Counted from the stretch's first letter, positions 1-7,775 are shown. The stretch: 26,132 nucleotides of DNA from Oscillospiraceae bacterium (GCA_020024185.1 JAHHUD010000016.1:1-26132); one strand, 5' to 3'. The notes: generated by a model from the sequence alone, not told the origin. Numbers and translations are program-made.

Positions 1-653
1 CCAGCCATAAATAAAACTCTGTCAGAAACTTCTCTTGCAAAACGCATTTCGTGAGTAACAATAACACTTGTCATACCATCTTTAACAAGACCTTTGATAA
101 CGTCCAAAACTTCTCCAACCATTTCAGGGTCAAGTGCAGAAGTTGGTTCATCAAAAAGCATAACATCAGGTTCCATAGCCAAAGCACGCACAATAGCAAG
201 ACGCTGTTTTTGTCCACCGGAAAGTTTTCCAGGCATTTCATGAAGTTTACTGATAAGTCCAACACGGTTTAAAAGTTCTTTTGCCATTTCTTCTGCTTCT
301 GCTTGTGTTTTATGTTTTGTAAGAACTGGAGCAAGTGTTATATTTTGACAAACATCAAGATGTGGAAAAACATTAAAGTTTTGAAAAACCATACCCATTT
401 TTTGTCTGTGTTTATCAATATCAACACCTTTTGCAGTAATATCTGTACCTTCAAAGAATATCTGACCTTTTTCAGGAACTTCCAAAAGGTTAAGACAACG
501 CAAAAATGTACTTTTACCACCACCGGAAGGACCAATTATTGTAACAGCTTCGCCTTTTTTTATTGTTTCGTTAACGCCTTTAAGAACGTCTAATTTACCA
601 AAGCTTTTATGTAAATCAACTGTTTTAATCATTTCGACTGTATTATTTTTCAT
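1..653 (-). CDS. Polar amino-acid ABC transporter ATPase (GlnQ/HisP family), partial
   Basis: This is the ATP-hydrolysing subunit of an amino-acid importer; it sits on the cytoplasmic face and energises the permease encoded just upstream. The reading frame is open from the ATG at 653 to the window edge (217 codons), so the C-terminus is missing. Visible motifs in order are Walker A GPSGGGKST, the Q-loop MVFQNFNVFPH, the signature LSGGQKQR, Walker B LFDEPTSALDPE and the H-loop VTHE. The start overlaps the last 11 bases of the binding-protein/permease gene, so the two are translationally coupled. The family is clear; the substrate (glutamine, cystine, arginine or another) cannot be read from the ATPase. 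Confidence 0.93.
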   Translation of the reverse strand, partial: MKNNTVEMIKTVDLHKSFGKLDVLKGVNETIKKGEAVTIIGPSGGGKSTFLRCLNLLEVPEKGQIFFEGTDITAKGVDIDKHRQKMGMVFQNFNVFPHLDVCQNITLAPVLTKHKTQAEAEEMAKELLNRVGLISKLHEMPGKLSGGQKQRLAIVRALAMEPDVMLFDEPTSALDPEMVGEVLDVIKGLVKDGMTSVIVTHEMRFAREVSDRVLFMA

Positions 654-2187
654 TTGACATTTTCCTTTCAAAAGCTGAAACCAATTTGCTTAATGGGAAA
701 GTAAGACAGAAATAAAGCATACCTGCTATAATAAGCCCTTCAAGAGGAAGGAATGTTGCCCCTTTAACATTTAGATAAACTGTCATAATTTCTCCAACAA
801 AGAATGTTGATGCAAGAGAAGTATCTTTTAAAATCATTATAAATTCGTTACCAAGAGCTGGCAATATATTTTTAATAGCCTGAGGAAGAATAATTTTAAT
901 CATAGTTTGTCTTTCGCTCATACCAAGACTTCTTGCAGCTTCAGTTTGTCCTTTATCAACTGATTGAATACCGGAACGGAAAACTTCTGAAACATAAGCA
1001 GAAGAGTTGATACAAAGTGCAATTACAATCCATGTAAATGTGCTGAAGTTTAGAAAATCAAACGTGTTAGCTAAAACAAAGTAGAAAAGGAATATCTGCA
1101 AAAGCATTGGAGTGCCACGGATAATCTCTACATAAGCAGTAATCAAAAATCTTACAATTTTGAATTTGCTTCTTTTAAGCATTGCAACAACAATACCCAG
1201 CAAAGCCCCAAGAAATACAACAATTGTTGTAAGTTTTAATGTGTTAGCCACACCTTCAAAGATAAATACTTTCCAGTATTCTTTCCAAAGCTTAATAATA
1301 TTTGTGATTATAGAACTTTCTTTTGCAATATCTGTGTTTTCATCTTCTATCATGTTTCCGTCATCATCAAATGAAACACTAACACCGGCTGTATTCAAAG
1401 CCTCATTATACCATTTTTCATATAAACCGGCTTGTTTTGCCTGTGCAAGTACACCGTTTACTTTTGCCAAAAGCTCATCATTGCCTTTTTTAAGTAATAT
1501 AACATTATCTGTATATTTTGGGTCAATTTCAAATTGAAATTTTGATTTTATAATTTCAGGGTTTGATTTCATAATCACATCTGCATTGCCGTCTGCAACA
1601 ACCATGCAATCAAAATCGCCTTTTTTAAGTTGAAGAATACCGGTATTTATATCACCTATTTTCACAAGTTCAGAGCCTACAAGTTGTTCCTCACACAAAG
1701 CAGCTTGAAGAGATTCTGCCTGAGCCCCAACCTTTGAACCGTTAAAGCTTTCAACATTATCATATTTACCCTCGTTAGCTTTTAAAGTGATAACGGTTTG
1801 TTCTGTCTCATTTTCACCCGCTTGATAGTAATCAGAAATATTATAATTTTCTGCCCTTTTTTCTGTCCATGAAAAACCGGAAACAGCCATATCCGCCTTA
1901 CCGGTTGAAACTGCAACCTGAGAAGCGTCAAAGCTCATTGGCATAATTTCCAAATTCATACCAAGCTGTTCTGCTATGTATTTTGATAAAGTGATATCAA
2001 ATCCAACATATTTATCCTGACCGGATTTTGTTGGGTCAATAAACTCCATTGGTGCAAAGTCCGGAGAAGTAGCAACTTTTAGAGTTCCTTTTTTTTCAAC
2101 GCTGTTTCCATTATCATTTGTGGAACAAGCTGATAAACCAATTGCCAAAATGGCAAGGGTTAAAACAATTGATAGTAGCTTTTTCAT
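643..2187 (-). CDS. Fused amino-acid ABC binding protein and permease, lipoprotein
   Basis: A 514-aa fusion that captures an extracellular amino acid and passes it through its own membrane domain. Residues 1-21 are a lipoprotein signal ending in the lipobox LSAC (Cys21). Residues about 35-275 are a family-3 periplasmic-binding-protein fold; TEKR and the VVADGNADV region match the usual ligand carboxylate and amino contacts. An acidic linker (FDDDGNMIEDE) leads to a HisM/GlnP-type permease with the cytoplasmic EAA loop starting near residue 416 (EAARSLG...LPQA). The start at 2187 is chosen because GGGAG lies 8 bases upstream; an in-frame ATG at 2202 precedes that ribosome site. Binding-protein/permease fusions are known in Firmicutes. 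Substrate is unknown. Confidence 0.92.
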   Translation of the reverse strand: MKKLLSIVLTLAILAIGLSACSTNDNGNSVEKKGTLKVATSPDFAPMEFIDPTKSGQDKYVGFDITLSKYIAEQLGMNLEIMPMSFDASQVAVSTGKADMAVSGFSWTEKRAENYNISDYYQAGENETEQTVITLKANEGKYDNVESFNGSKVGAQAESLQAALCEEQLVGSELVKIGDINTGILQLKKGDFDCMVVADGNADVIMKSNPEIIKSKFQFEIDPKYTDNVILLKKGNDELLAKVNGVLAQAKQAGLYEKWYNEALNTAGVSVSFDDDGNMIEDENTDIAKESSIITNIIKLWKEYWKVFIFEGVANTLKLTTIVVFLGALLGIVVAMLKRSKFKIVRFLITAYVEIIRGTPMLLQIFLFYFVLANTFDFLNFSTFTWIVIALCINSSAYVSEVFRSGIQSVDKGQTEAARSLGMSERQTMIKIILPQAIKNILPALGNEFIMILKDTSLASTFFVGEIMTVYLNVKGATFLPLEGLIIAGMLYFCLTFPLSKLVSAFERKMSNEK

Positions 2188-2723
2188 AATAAAATCTCCC
2201 ATTTAAAATATGCTAAATAAATGTATATTTATAACATATATATATTATTTTCTTTACTCATTGTATGGTATTATATACCTTATTTCTGCATATGTCAATA
2301 GTATTTATACATTATTTTAGATTATTTATACATATATTTGCATATTATCCTTGTATTCATGTATTAATATACATTAAATTGCTGTATATACAGTATATTT
2401 ATTATTTATGCACTTTATGCACTATAATATACAATAATATATATTATGATATATTTTACTTTGTTAAATAATATACAATTATAAATAATTGGTATACATC
2501 ATCTTTCGCTTATTTACACTATTTAATAAACAACTTTATAAGCCTTTTATAAAACTAATATATTTATCAAAAATAAAAAGACAAGCAGAAAATCTACTTG
2601 TCTTTTATTCTTTATTTTAAAATTAAATGCACAAATTTTAAATCTCAAAATATTATATAAAATTATAATATATGAACTGTAAACATTCTTATTTTATAAT
2701 ATTCTTAAAACTTAAATGGAATA
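2188..2723. other. AT-rich intergenic region between serS and the ABC operon
   Basis: About 535 bases, very rich in A and T, without a credible gene; the 68-codon plus-strand frame at 2265-2471 is low-complexity Tyr/Ile/Phe translation without a ribosome site. It holds the serS-side terminator at 2576-2606 and presumably the minus-strand promoter of the ABC operon, which I cannot pick out among many TATA-like runs. A tandem 9-bp repeat TTTATGCAC lies at 2405-2422. Confidence 0.7.
2576..2606 (-). terminator. Rho-independent terminator downstream of serS
   Basis: A perfect 10-bp inverted repeat (AAAAGACAAG / CTTGTCTTTT) with an 11-base loop. Read on the minus strand the second arm runs into a T-rich tail (CTTTTTATTTTT). 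It lies about 120 bases past the serS stop and would separate serS from the ABC operon. Confidence 0.8.
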
Positions 2724-4013
2724 TTATAACTGAGATTTTTCAATTTTTGTAACGCCACCCATATATGGTACAAGAACTTCTGGAACTGTTACAGAGCCAT
2801 CTGCGTTTTGGTAGTTTTCAAGAATTGCAGCTGTTGTTCTACCTACTGCAAGACCAGAACCATTAAGTGTATGACAAAGCTGTGCTTTATCCCCTGTTTC
2901 ATTTTTAAATCTAACCTGCATTCTTCTTGCTTGATAATCAACAAAGTTAGAGCAAGAAGAAATTTCTGCATAACGGCCATAGCTTGGAAGCCAAACTTCA
3001 ATATCATATGTTTTGCAAGATGAGAAACCAAGGTCGCCTGCAGAAAGTGCTACAACACGGTGTGGCAAACCAAGAAGTTGCAATGCGTGTTCTGCATCAT
3101 TTGTAAGTTTTTCAAGTTCGTCCCAGCTTTGGTCTGGGCGTGTAAATTTAACAAGTTCAACTTTGTTAAACTGGTGTTGACGGATAAGACCACGTGTATC
3201 ACGACCAGCAGAACCAGCTTCTGCACGGAAACAAGCAGAATATGCACAATATTTCTTTGGCAATGTTTTACCGTCAAGAATTTCATCTCTGTGATAGTTT
3301 GTAACAGGAACTTCAGCAGTTGGGATAAGATAATAGTCCAATCCTTCAAGTTTAAACATATCTTCGCTGAATTTTGGCAATTGACCAGTACCTTTCATAG
3401 AGTCAGAGTTTGCCATAAATGGAGGCATCATTTCTGTATAACCATGTTCAGTTGAATGAAGGTCAAGATAGAAATTGTATATAGCTCTTTCAAGACGAGC
3501 GCCCATACCTTTATAGAAGTGGAAACGAGCACCAGTAACTTTTGCAGCTCTTTCTGGGTCAAGAATATCAAGGTCTTTGCCTATATCCCAGTGTGCTTTT
3601 GCTTCAAAATCAAATTCTCTTGGTGTGCCCCAGCGTCTAACTTCAACATTATCAGCATCACTTTTACCGTCTGGAACAGATGGGTCTGGAGTATTTGGAA
3701 CCATAAGGAGCAAATCTCTTTGCAAGTTTTCAAGACGAGAAACTTCTGCTGCACCTTCTTTGATTTCATCAGACAATTGTTTCATACGTGCCATAAGCTC
3801 TGTTGTATCTTTGCCTTCTTTTTTGTACTGTGGAATAAGCTTAGAATCAGTATTTTGTTCAGCTTTAAGTCCGTCAATTTTGCTTGCAAGAGTTCTTCTT
3901 TGTTCGTCTGTTGCCAAAATTTCATCAATTTTGTCAGAATAATCTGTGCCACGACGTTTCAAAGCAGCTTTTACTTCTTCTGTGTTTTCTCTTATTCTTT
4001 TGATATCTAACAT
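2724..4013 (-). CDS. serS: Seryl-tRNA synthetase
   Basis: Charges tRNA-Ser with serine using ATP in the cytoplasm; 429 aa, the normal length for the bacterial enzyme. Residues about 1-110 form the tRNA-binding antiparallel coiled coil (charged heptad-like stretch KIDGLKAEQ...). The class II catalytic core follows, with motif 2 FRAEAGSAGRDTRGLIRQHQF and, near the C-terminus, the motif 3 region LNGSGLAVGRTTAAILENYQ. AGGAG precedes the ATG. It starts 36 bases after the parB stop with no terminator between, so it is probably read with parB as well as from any promoter of its own. I see no T-box leader in the 36-base gap. Confidence 0.97.
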   Translation of the reverse strand: MLDIKRIRENTEEVKAALKRRGTDYSDKIDEILATDEQRRTLASKIDGLKAEQNTDSKLIPQYKKEGKDTTELMARMKQLSDEIKEGAAEVSRLENLQRDLLLMVPNTPDPSVPDGKSDADNVEVRRWGTPREFDFEAKAHWDIGKDLDILDPERAAKVTGARFHFYKGMGARLERAIYNFYLDLHSTEHGYTEMMPPFMANSDSMKGTGQLPKFSEDMFKLEGLDYYLIPTAEVPVTNYHRDEILDGKTLPKKYCAYSACFRAEAGSAGRDTRGLIRQHQFNKVELVKFTRPDQSWDELEKLTNDAEHALQLLGLPHRVVALSAGDLGFSSCKTYDIEVWLPSYGRYAEISSCSNFVDYQARRMQVRFKNETGDKAQLCHTLNGSGLAVGRTTAAILENYQNADGSVTVPEVLVPYMGGVTKIEKSQL

Positions 4014-4049
4014 AAAAATAACTCCTATTCTATTTATCTTTTATAATAT

Positions 4050-4898
4050 TTATCTTTTTTCTAATAAATTCGCAATTTCTTTAAATTGTTCTTCACTGTT
4101 AAATGTAATTGTAAGACTGCCTTTGCCGTCTTTATAATTAACTTTTACCGGTGTTCCGTGCATTGTGCTTAAAGCAATTTCAATTTCTTTTACAATGCTT
4201 GGCACTTTTTCTTCTTTTATAGCTTTTGGCTCTTTTGTCATTTGTTTTGCAAGAGCTTCTGCCTGTCTTACAGATAGATTTCTTTCTGCAATTTCCTGTG
4301 CCAAATCAATTTGTTGTTTTTCGTTAGAAAGACTAAGCACAACTTTTGCATGTCCAAGGGATAATTCTCCGGTTTTTACAAGTTCGATAACAATTTGTGG
4401 AAGATTAAGTATTCTCAAAGAGTTTGCCACTGTTGAACGAGGCACAGCAAGTTTTTTGCTTATTTCTTCCTGAGTTAAATCAAAATCTTCCATAAGGCTC
4501 TTATATCCATACGCAATTTCCACTGGGTCAAGGTCCTCACGTTGCAAGTTTTCGATAAGAGCAATTTCTTTTGCAGTTTGTGAAGAAACTTCTTTAACAA
4601 TGGCAGGAATTTCGCTTAAACCAGCCATTCTTGCAGCACGAAATCTTCTTTCTCCTGCAATAATAGTATATCTGTCAATACCTTTTGGCAAAACAACTAT
4701 TGGTTGAAGCACCCCATGTTCCAAAATAGATTGACTCAAGTTTTCCAAACTTTCTTGGTCAAAACTTTTTCGTGGTTGATGAGGGTCAACATCTATATCA
4801 GAAATTTTAATATTTGATGCCGAAGCATCTGAAACCGGTTGCTCGCTTGACAAAAACAACGAGTCCAGCCCTCTCCCAAGTCCTGATTTCTTTGCCAT
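4050..4898 (-). CDS. parB: Chromosome partitioning protein ParB (Spo0J)
   Basis: CTP-dependent clamp that loads at parS and spreads, recruiting SMC and stimulating ParA; 282 aa. The N-terminus GLGRGLDSLF is the ParA-stimulating segment. CTP-binding boxes are visible: HQPRKSF (about 40-46), GERRFRAAR (82-90) and ENLQREDLDP (116-125). The helix-turn-helix is at about 141-164. Specificity positions that separate ParB from Noc read Arg154 and Gly182, the ParB type. The start at 4898 has GGAG 8 bases upstream; an ATG at 4904 is only 2 bases from that site. Unusually, parB is separated from parA by two small membrane-protein genes and a 296-base gap, so it may have its own promoter (a TATAAT lies at 4935-4940, minus strand). 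Confidence 0.95.
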   Translation of the reverse strand: MAKKSGLGRGLDSLFLSSEQPVSDASASNIKISDIDVDPHQPRKSFDQESLENLSQSILEHGVLQPIVVLPKGIDRYTIIAGERRFRAARMAGLSEIPAIVKEVSSQTAKEIALIENLQREDLDPVEIAYGYKSLMEDFDLTQEEISKKLAVPRSTVANSLRILNLPQIVIELVKTGELSLGHAKVVLSLSNEKQQIDLAQEIAERNLSVRQAEALAKQMTKEPKAIKEEKVPSIVKEIEIALSTMHGTPVKVNYKDGKGSLTITFNSEEQFKEIANLLEKR

Positions 4899-5194
4899 TA
4901 GCATCTCTCCTTTACTGTTTACATCAATTTATTTATTATAATCTGTTATTTATAGGTATAAACAGATTTTAATTGATTATTTTATTTTTAATCACAAGCT
5001 ATTTTGTATAGATAATATTTAAATTTATTATAATTACAAGTATTATTAAAATTATTATACAATAAATATTAATAAAACCAATAATTAAATCATTTGGCAA
5101 TTATATCTATATTATAATATTATACCGTAAATATATTTTTAATTATGTAATTAGTATATAACATATTATATATATTATATACTCTTAACTTTAA

Positions 5195-5293
5195 TTACTT
5201 ATTGTGGTTGTTGATTATAATTGAAATTGCATATATTACACCTAAAACAGCTATAATCCCAACCGGCATTAAAATACTACTAACCATTGTCAT
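5195..5293 (-). CDS. Predicted 32-aa single-span membrane microprotein between parA and parB
   Basis: A short frame of 32 codons running from an ATG at 5293 to a TAA at 5195. The product begins MTMVSSILMPVG, continues with a hydrophobic stretch of about 20 residues (roughly 7-27) and ends with a short polar tail INNHNK. AGAGG lies 12 bases before the ATG, in the 21-base gap after the 94-aa gene, so it would be the third gene of the parA transcript. An in-frame ATG two codons later is an alternative start. The composition is a credible membrane segment, unlike the surrounding A/T-only DNA, which supports a real gene, but at this length homology cannot be judged. No function recognised. Confidence 0.5.
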   Translation of the reverse strand: MTMVSSILMPVGIIAVLGVIYAISIIINNHNK

Positions 5294-5314
5294 AATATAA
5301 TATTACCTCTTTAA

Positions 5315-5599
5315 TTATTTTTTATTTTTATCAGCAATAACCTTATCAAAAAGGTCTTCTGGAACTTCTTTAAACTCTTCATCTTTTGGAGGAGGCATTC
5401 TTGGTTGGTCCTCGTCTTCATCTTGAAAGAAATAATCTATACCCATTTCTTCACGTTTTTTGTCTTCAATTTCCTGCTGTTTTACTTGATATTTCAAAGC
5501 AGCATAGTTTATAAATGTAAGACTTATAAGAAGAATAACAAAAACAACAAAAATCACACCTGTCATCATAAGCATAATAGTATAAAAATTTGGTGCCAT
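5315..5599 (-). CDS. Small membrane protein of unknown function in the parA operon
   Basis: A 94-aa protein I do not recognise. Residues about 7-31 are one hydrophobic membrane span. A charged, coiled-coil-prone stretch follows (KYQVKQQEIEDKKREE, about 37-51), then an acidic, proline-rich tail (DEDEDQ, PPPKDEE). Positive charges cluster after the span and none lie before it, which predicts an outside N-terminus and a cytoplasmic tail. AAAGGAA precedes the ATG. It begins 15 bases after the parA stop and is followed 21 bases later by the 32-aa gene, so it is almost certainly cotranscribed with parA. A role linked to ParA or ParB is suggested only by position. Confidence 0.8.
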   Translation of the reverse strand: MAPNFYTIMLMMTGVIFVVFVILLISLTFINYAALKYQVKQQEIEDKKREEMGIDYFFQDEDEDQPRMPPPKDEEFKEVPEDLFDKVIADKNKK

Positions 5600-5614
5600 A
5601 AAATTCAGTTCCTT

Positions 5615-6385
5615 TTATTTTTTAATCTTATTCATTTTAACAACTTCTTTAGCTAATTCTCTATAACTTTGTGCTCCACGGCTGGATTTATCATAGAAAT
5701 TGATAGGACAACCAAAGCTTGGAGCTTCAGAAAGACGCACATTTCTAGGAATTGTTGTTTTATAAACTTTATTTGGGAAGTATTTCTTAACTTCTTCTAC
5801 AACCTGCATAGTAAGGTTAAGTCTGCCGTCAAACATAGTAAGCAAAACGCCTTCAATATCTATATATTTATTATAGTGCTGTTTTACAAGTCTTATAGAG
5901 TTCATAAGTTCAGAAAGTCCTTCCAACGCAAAAAATTCGCATTGAATTGGAACAATAACAGTATCAGCAGCACTTAAAGCGTTTATTGTCAACAAATCAA
6001 GTGATGGAGGACAATCAATAAATATAAAGTCATATTTATCACTTACACGGTTAAGTGCAGTTCTGAGCTTTGCATGTCTATTTTCCATATTAACAAGCTC
6101 TATACTTGCCCCAGAAAGCTTAATTGATGATGGAAGCATATCAACATTATATTCCGTTTTAATAATAGCATTATTTATATCTTCATCGCCGATAACAACA
6201 TCATAAACGCTTACAGGCAAATCTCTTTTTGAAATACCATAGCTAGAAGTTGTGTTACCTTGAGGGTCAAGGTCAACCAGCAATACTTTTTTCTTATTTT
6301 CTGCAACACAAGCAGATAAGTTTACAGCAGTTGTGGTTTTTCCCACACCGCCTTTTTGGTTTGCAACTGCAATAATTTTCGCCAT
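5615..6385 (-). CDS. parA: Chromosome partitioning ATPase ParA (Soj)
   Basis: A 256-aa deviant-Walker ATPase that dimerises on ATP, binds nucleoid DNA non-specifically and, with ParB, drives origin separation; in Bacillus Soj also regulates DnaA. The N-terminus carries the deviant Walker A KGGVGKTTTAVN with its signature lysine. LVDLDPQGN and FIDCPPSLDLLT are the A' and B motifs. There is no N-terminal helix-turn-helix domain, so it is the chromosomal Soj type, not a plasmid type Ia ParA. The start at 6385 has AGAGG upstream; an upstream in-frame ATG at 6406 lacks a site. A promoter lies at 6444-6472 and parS sites lie further upstream. Confidence 0.96.
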   Translation of the reverse strand: MAKIIAVANQKGGVGKTTTAVNLSACVAENKKKVLLVDLDPQGNTTSSYGISKRDLPVSVYDVVIGDEDINNAIIKTEYNVDMLPSSIKLSGASIELVNMENRHAKLRTALNRVSDKYDFIFIDCPPSLDLLTINALSAADTVIVPIQCEFFALEGLSELMNSIRLVKQHYNKYIDIEGVLLTMFDGRLNLTMQVVEEVKKYFPNKVYKTTIPRNVRLSEAPSFGCPINFYDKSSRGAQSYRELAKEVVKMNKIKK

Positions 6386-6443
6386 TTTTAACCTCTTCAA
6401 ATACATTTTATATAAATGTATATATAATATGTTTATGTGTTAA

Positions 6444-6472
6444 AGTATAACACAAACTTTATCTTAATACAA
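6444..6472 (-). promoter_or_regulatory. Putative sigma-A promoter of the parA operon
   Basis: On the minus strand, TTGTAT, a 17-base spacer and TATACT, with TGT immediately before the -10 (extended -10). It lies about 60 bases upstream of the parA start and about 70 bases downstream of the nearest parS site, so ParB or Noc spreading could in principle affect it. Confidence 0.55.
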
Positions 6473-6539
6473 TGAAAAAGCAGTATTTTGATTATATATA
6501 GTTTAAAAATATATTTAAAAAGTTAGTTTATAGTATATT

Positions 6540-6633
6540 TGTTCCACGTGGAACATTTTTATATATTCTGTCGAAGATTGTTCCACGTAGAACATTTTAT
6601 TTATTTGTGTCGTTTTTTGTTCCACGTGGAACA
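6540..6633. promoter_or_regulatory. Array of three parS sites with 39-bp spacing
   Basis: Three 16-bp palindromes of the parS class (consensus TGTTNCACGTGNAACA) start at 6540, 6579 and 6618. The outer two are identical perfect palindromes, TGTTCCACGTGGAACA; the middle one, TGTTCCACGTAGAACA, has one mismatch in the right half. Start-to-start spacing is exactly 39 bases both times. The two 23-base spacers are T-rich and share TGTCG at the same offset (6569 and 6608), so the array looks like a decayed 39-bp tandem repeat. It lies between noc and parA, about 17 kb from the dnaA-dnaN intergenic region. Confidence 0.93.
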
Positions 6634-6638
6634 AAAAA

Positions 6639-6670
6639 GCACAAAGATAAACAAAAATCTATCCTTGTGC
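6639..6670 (-). terminator. Rho-independent terminator after noc
   Basis: Minus-strand RNA would form an 11-bp stem (GCACAAGGATA with TATCTTTGTGC, one G-U pair) followed directly by TTTTTTG. The T-run ends inside the right edge of the third parS site, so terminator and parS abut. It separates noc from parA transcription. Confidence 0.82.
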
Positions 6671-6695
6671 TTTCTTGTGGTTATATAAAAGGTTG

Positions 6696-7502
6696 TTAGC
6701 TTGTTTGATGCTCTTTTACATGAGCAGTTTCTTTGTCAAAAGGGATAATAATATTATACTCTATTCCCTCTTCTGTTGTATTTTGGTTAAAAACAGGAGA
6801 AAATCCTGCGTTTTTCATAATTCCAATAGCTTTTGTTATTGTATTTGTAAATAATCTTACATCTTTGATTTTTATAATAGGCTTTTTCTTATTTTTTTTA
6901 GGTTTTAATAAACTATCTATGTACTTATCTGTATTAGCAACATTTAAATTATTTTTAATAATATGTTCTATTGCTTTTTTCTGTTTATCTTCACTCAGTC
7001 TTGCAACAGCTCTTGCATGTCGCTCCGTAAGGTTATTTTTTATAAACATATCCATTATTTCTTTTGGAAATTGTAATAATTTAAGTTTATTGGCAACACA
7101 AGACTGTGTAAGTGCCAATCTTTGTCCTGCTTGTGCTTGAGTTAACCCCAATTGGTCAATAAGCAGTTTTATTGCCATAGCTTGCTCAAAAAAATTAAGT
7201 TCTTCACGGTGCATATTTTCCACAGCACACAAAACAGCAACTTCTTCTCGTGTTTTTTTCATTACAATAACCGGCACTTTTTCCATTTTAAGCATTTTAG
7301 CAGCAAAAAGTCTTCTATGGCCTGCAATAAGTTCATATTCTCCATCTTTTTCTGTTGCAGATAAAGGTTGCAGTATTCCATTTTCCCGTATAGATTCAAT
7401 CAATTGTTCCATACTGTCACGCTTATAGATGTATCTGCACTGATAAGGGCAAGGAGATATTTTTGATGTTTCTATCATTTTAAATTCATTTATATTCTCC
7501 AT
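6696..7502 (-). CDS. noc: Nucleoid occlusion protein Noc (ParB paralogue)
   Basis: A 268-aa ParB-family protein. Noc binds its own chromosomal sites and blocks division over the nucleoid. The CTP-binding boxes are present but altered: CPYQCRY (17-23) in place of NPxQPR, GHRR (61-64) in place of GERR, and ENMHREEL (95-102). The helix-turn-helix is at about 120-143. Residues that distinguish Noc from ParB read Gln133, Lys139 and Arg161 (TERHAR), all the Noc type, and the gene sits between rsmG and parA as in Bacillus. The start at 7502 is the third of three consecutive ATGs, 7 bases after AGGAG. From that start there is no N-terminal amphipathic membrane helix like that of Bacillus Noc. Confidence 0.82.
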   Translation of the reverse strand: MENINEFKMIETSKISPCPYQCRYIYKRDSMEQLIESIRENGILQPLSATEKDGEYELIAGHRRLFAAKMLKMEKVPVIVMKKTREEVAVLCAVENMHREELNFFEQAMAIKLLIDQLGLTQAQAGQRLALTQSCVANKLKLLQFPKEIMDMFIKNNLTERHARAVARLSEDKQKKAIEHIIKNNLNVANTDKYIDSLLKPKKNKKKPIIKIKDVRLFTNTITKAIGIMKNAGFSPVFNQNTTEEGIEYNIIIPFDKETAHVKEHQTS

Positions 7503-7775
7503 CATCATACTCCTGAAAAGGTTAAATATTTCGTATGGTATTTTTGTTCCTTGATTACAAGATACCACAGCATAAAACATTTTTCCAGTTATAAATATCG
7601 CAGTATGCGACATATATTATTATTAAAATGCAGATTAAATTAAAAATAAAAATATAAAAAACATTAAAATAATTTAATATGTCGAATATATATACAAAAA
7701 GTAGATAAAAAATTACCATATTTCAGTTGATTTTATATAAAATCAATGATAAAAACCGATTTATGCAACAAAAAA

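Noticed and set aside
2265..2471. A 68-codon plus-strand frame in the serS-ABC gap
   Set aside because: Its product is low-complexity Tyr/Ile/Leu/Phe from A/T-rich DNA, there is no ribosome site, and it opposes all neighbours.
3456..4010. A 184-codon plus-strand frame across serS
   Set aside because: It is the antisense of the well-supported serS gene, rich in Cys, Phe and Ser as expected for a shadow frame.
5153..5183. A 9-bp inverted repeat AGTATATAA / TTATATACT after the 32-aa gene as a terminator
   Set aside because: The stem is nearly all A/T and has no T-tract on the minus strand; such repeats are expected by chance in this composition.
7503..7613. A 37-codon N-terminal extension of Noc starting at 7613
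   Set aside because: The upstream ATG has no ribosome site, while AGGAG sits directly before the triple ATG at 7502-7508. The family N-terminus also fits the shorter form.
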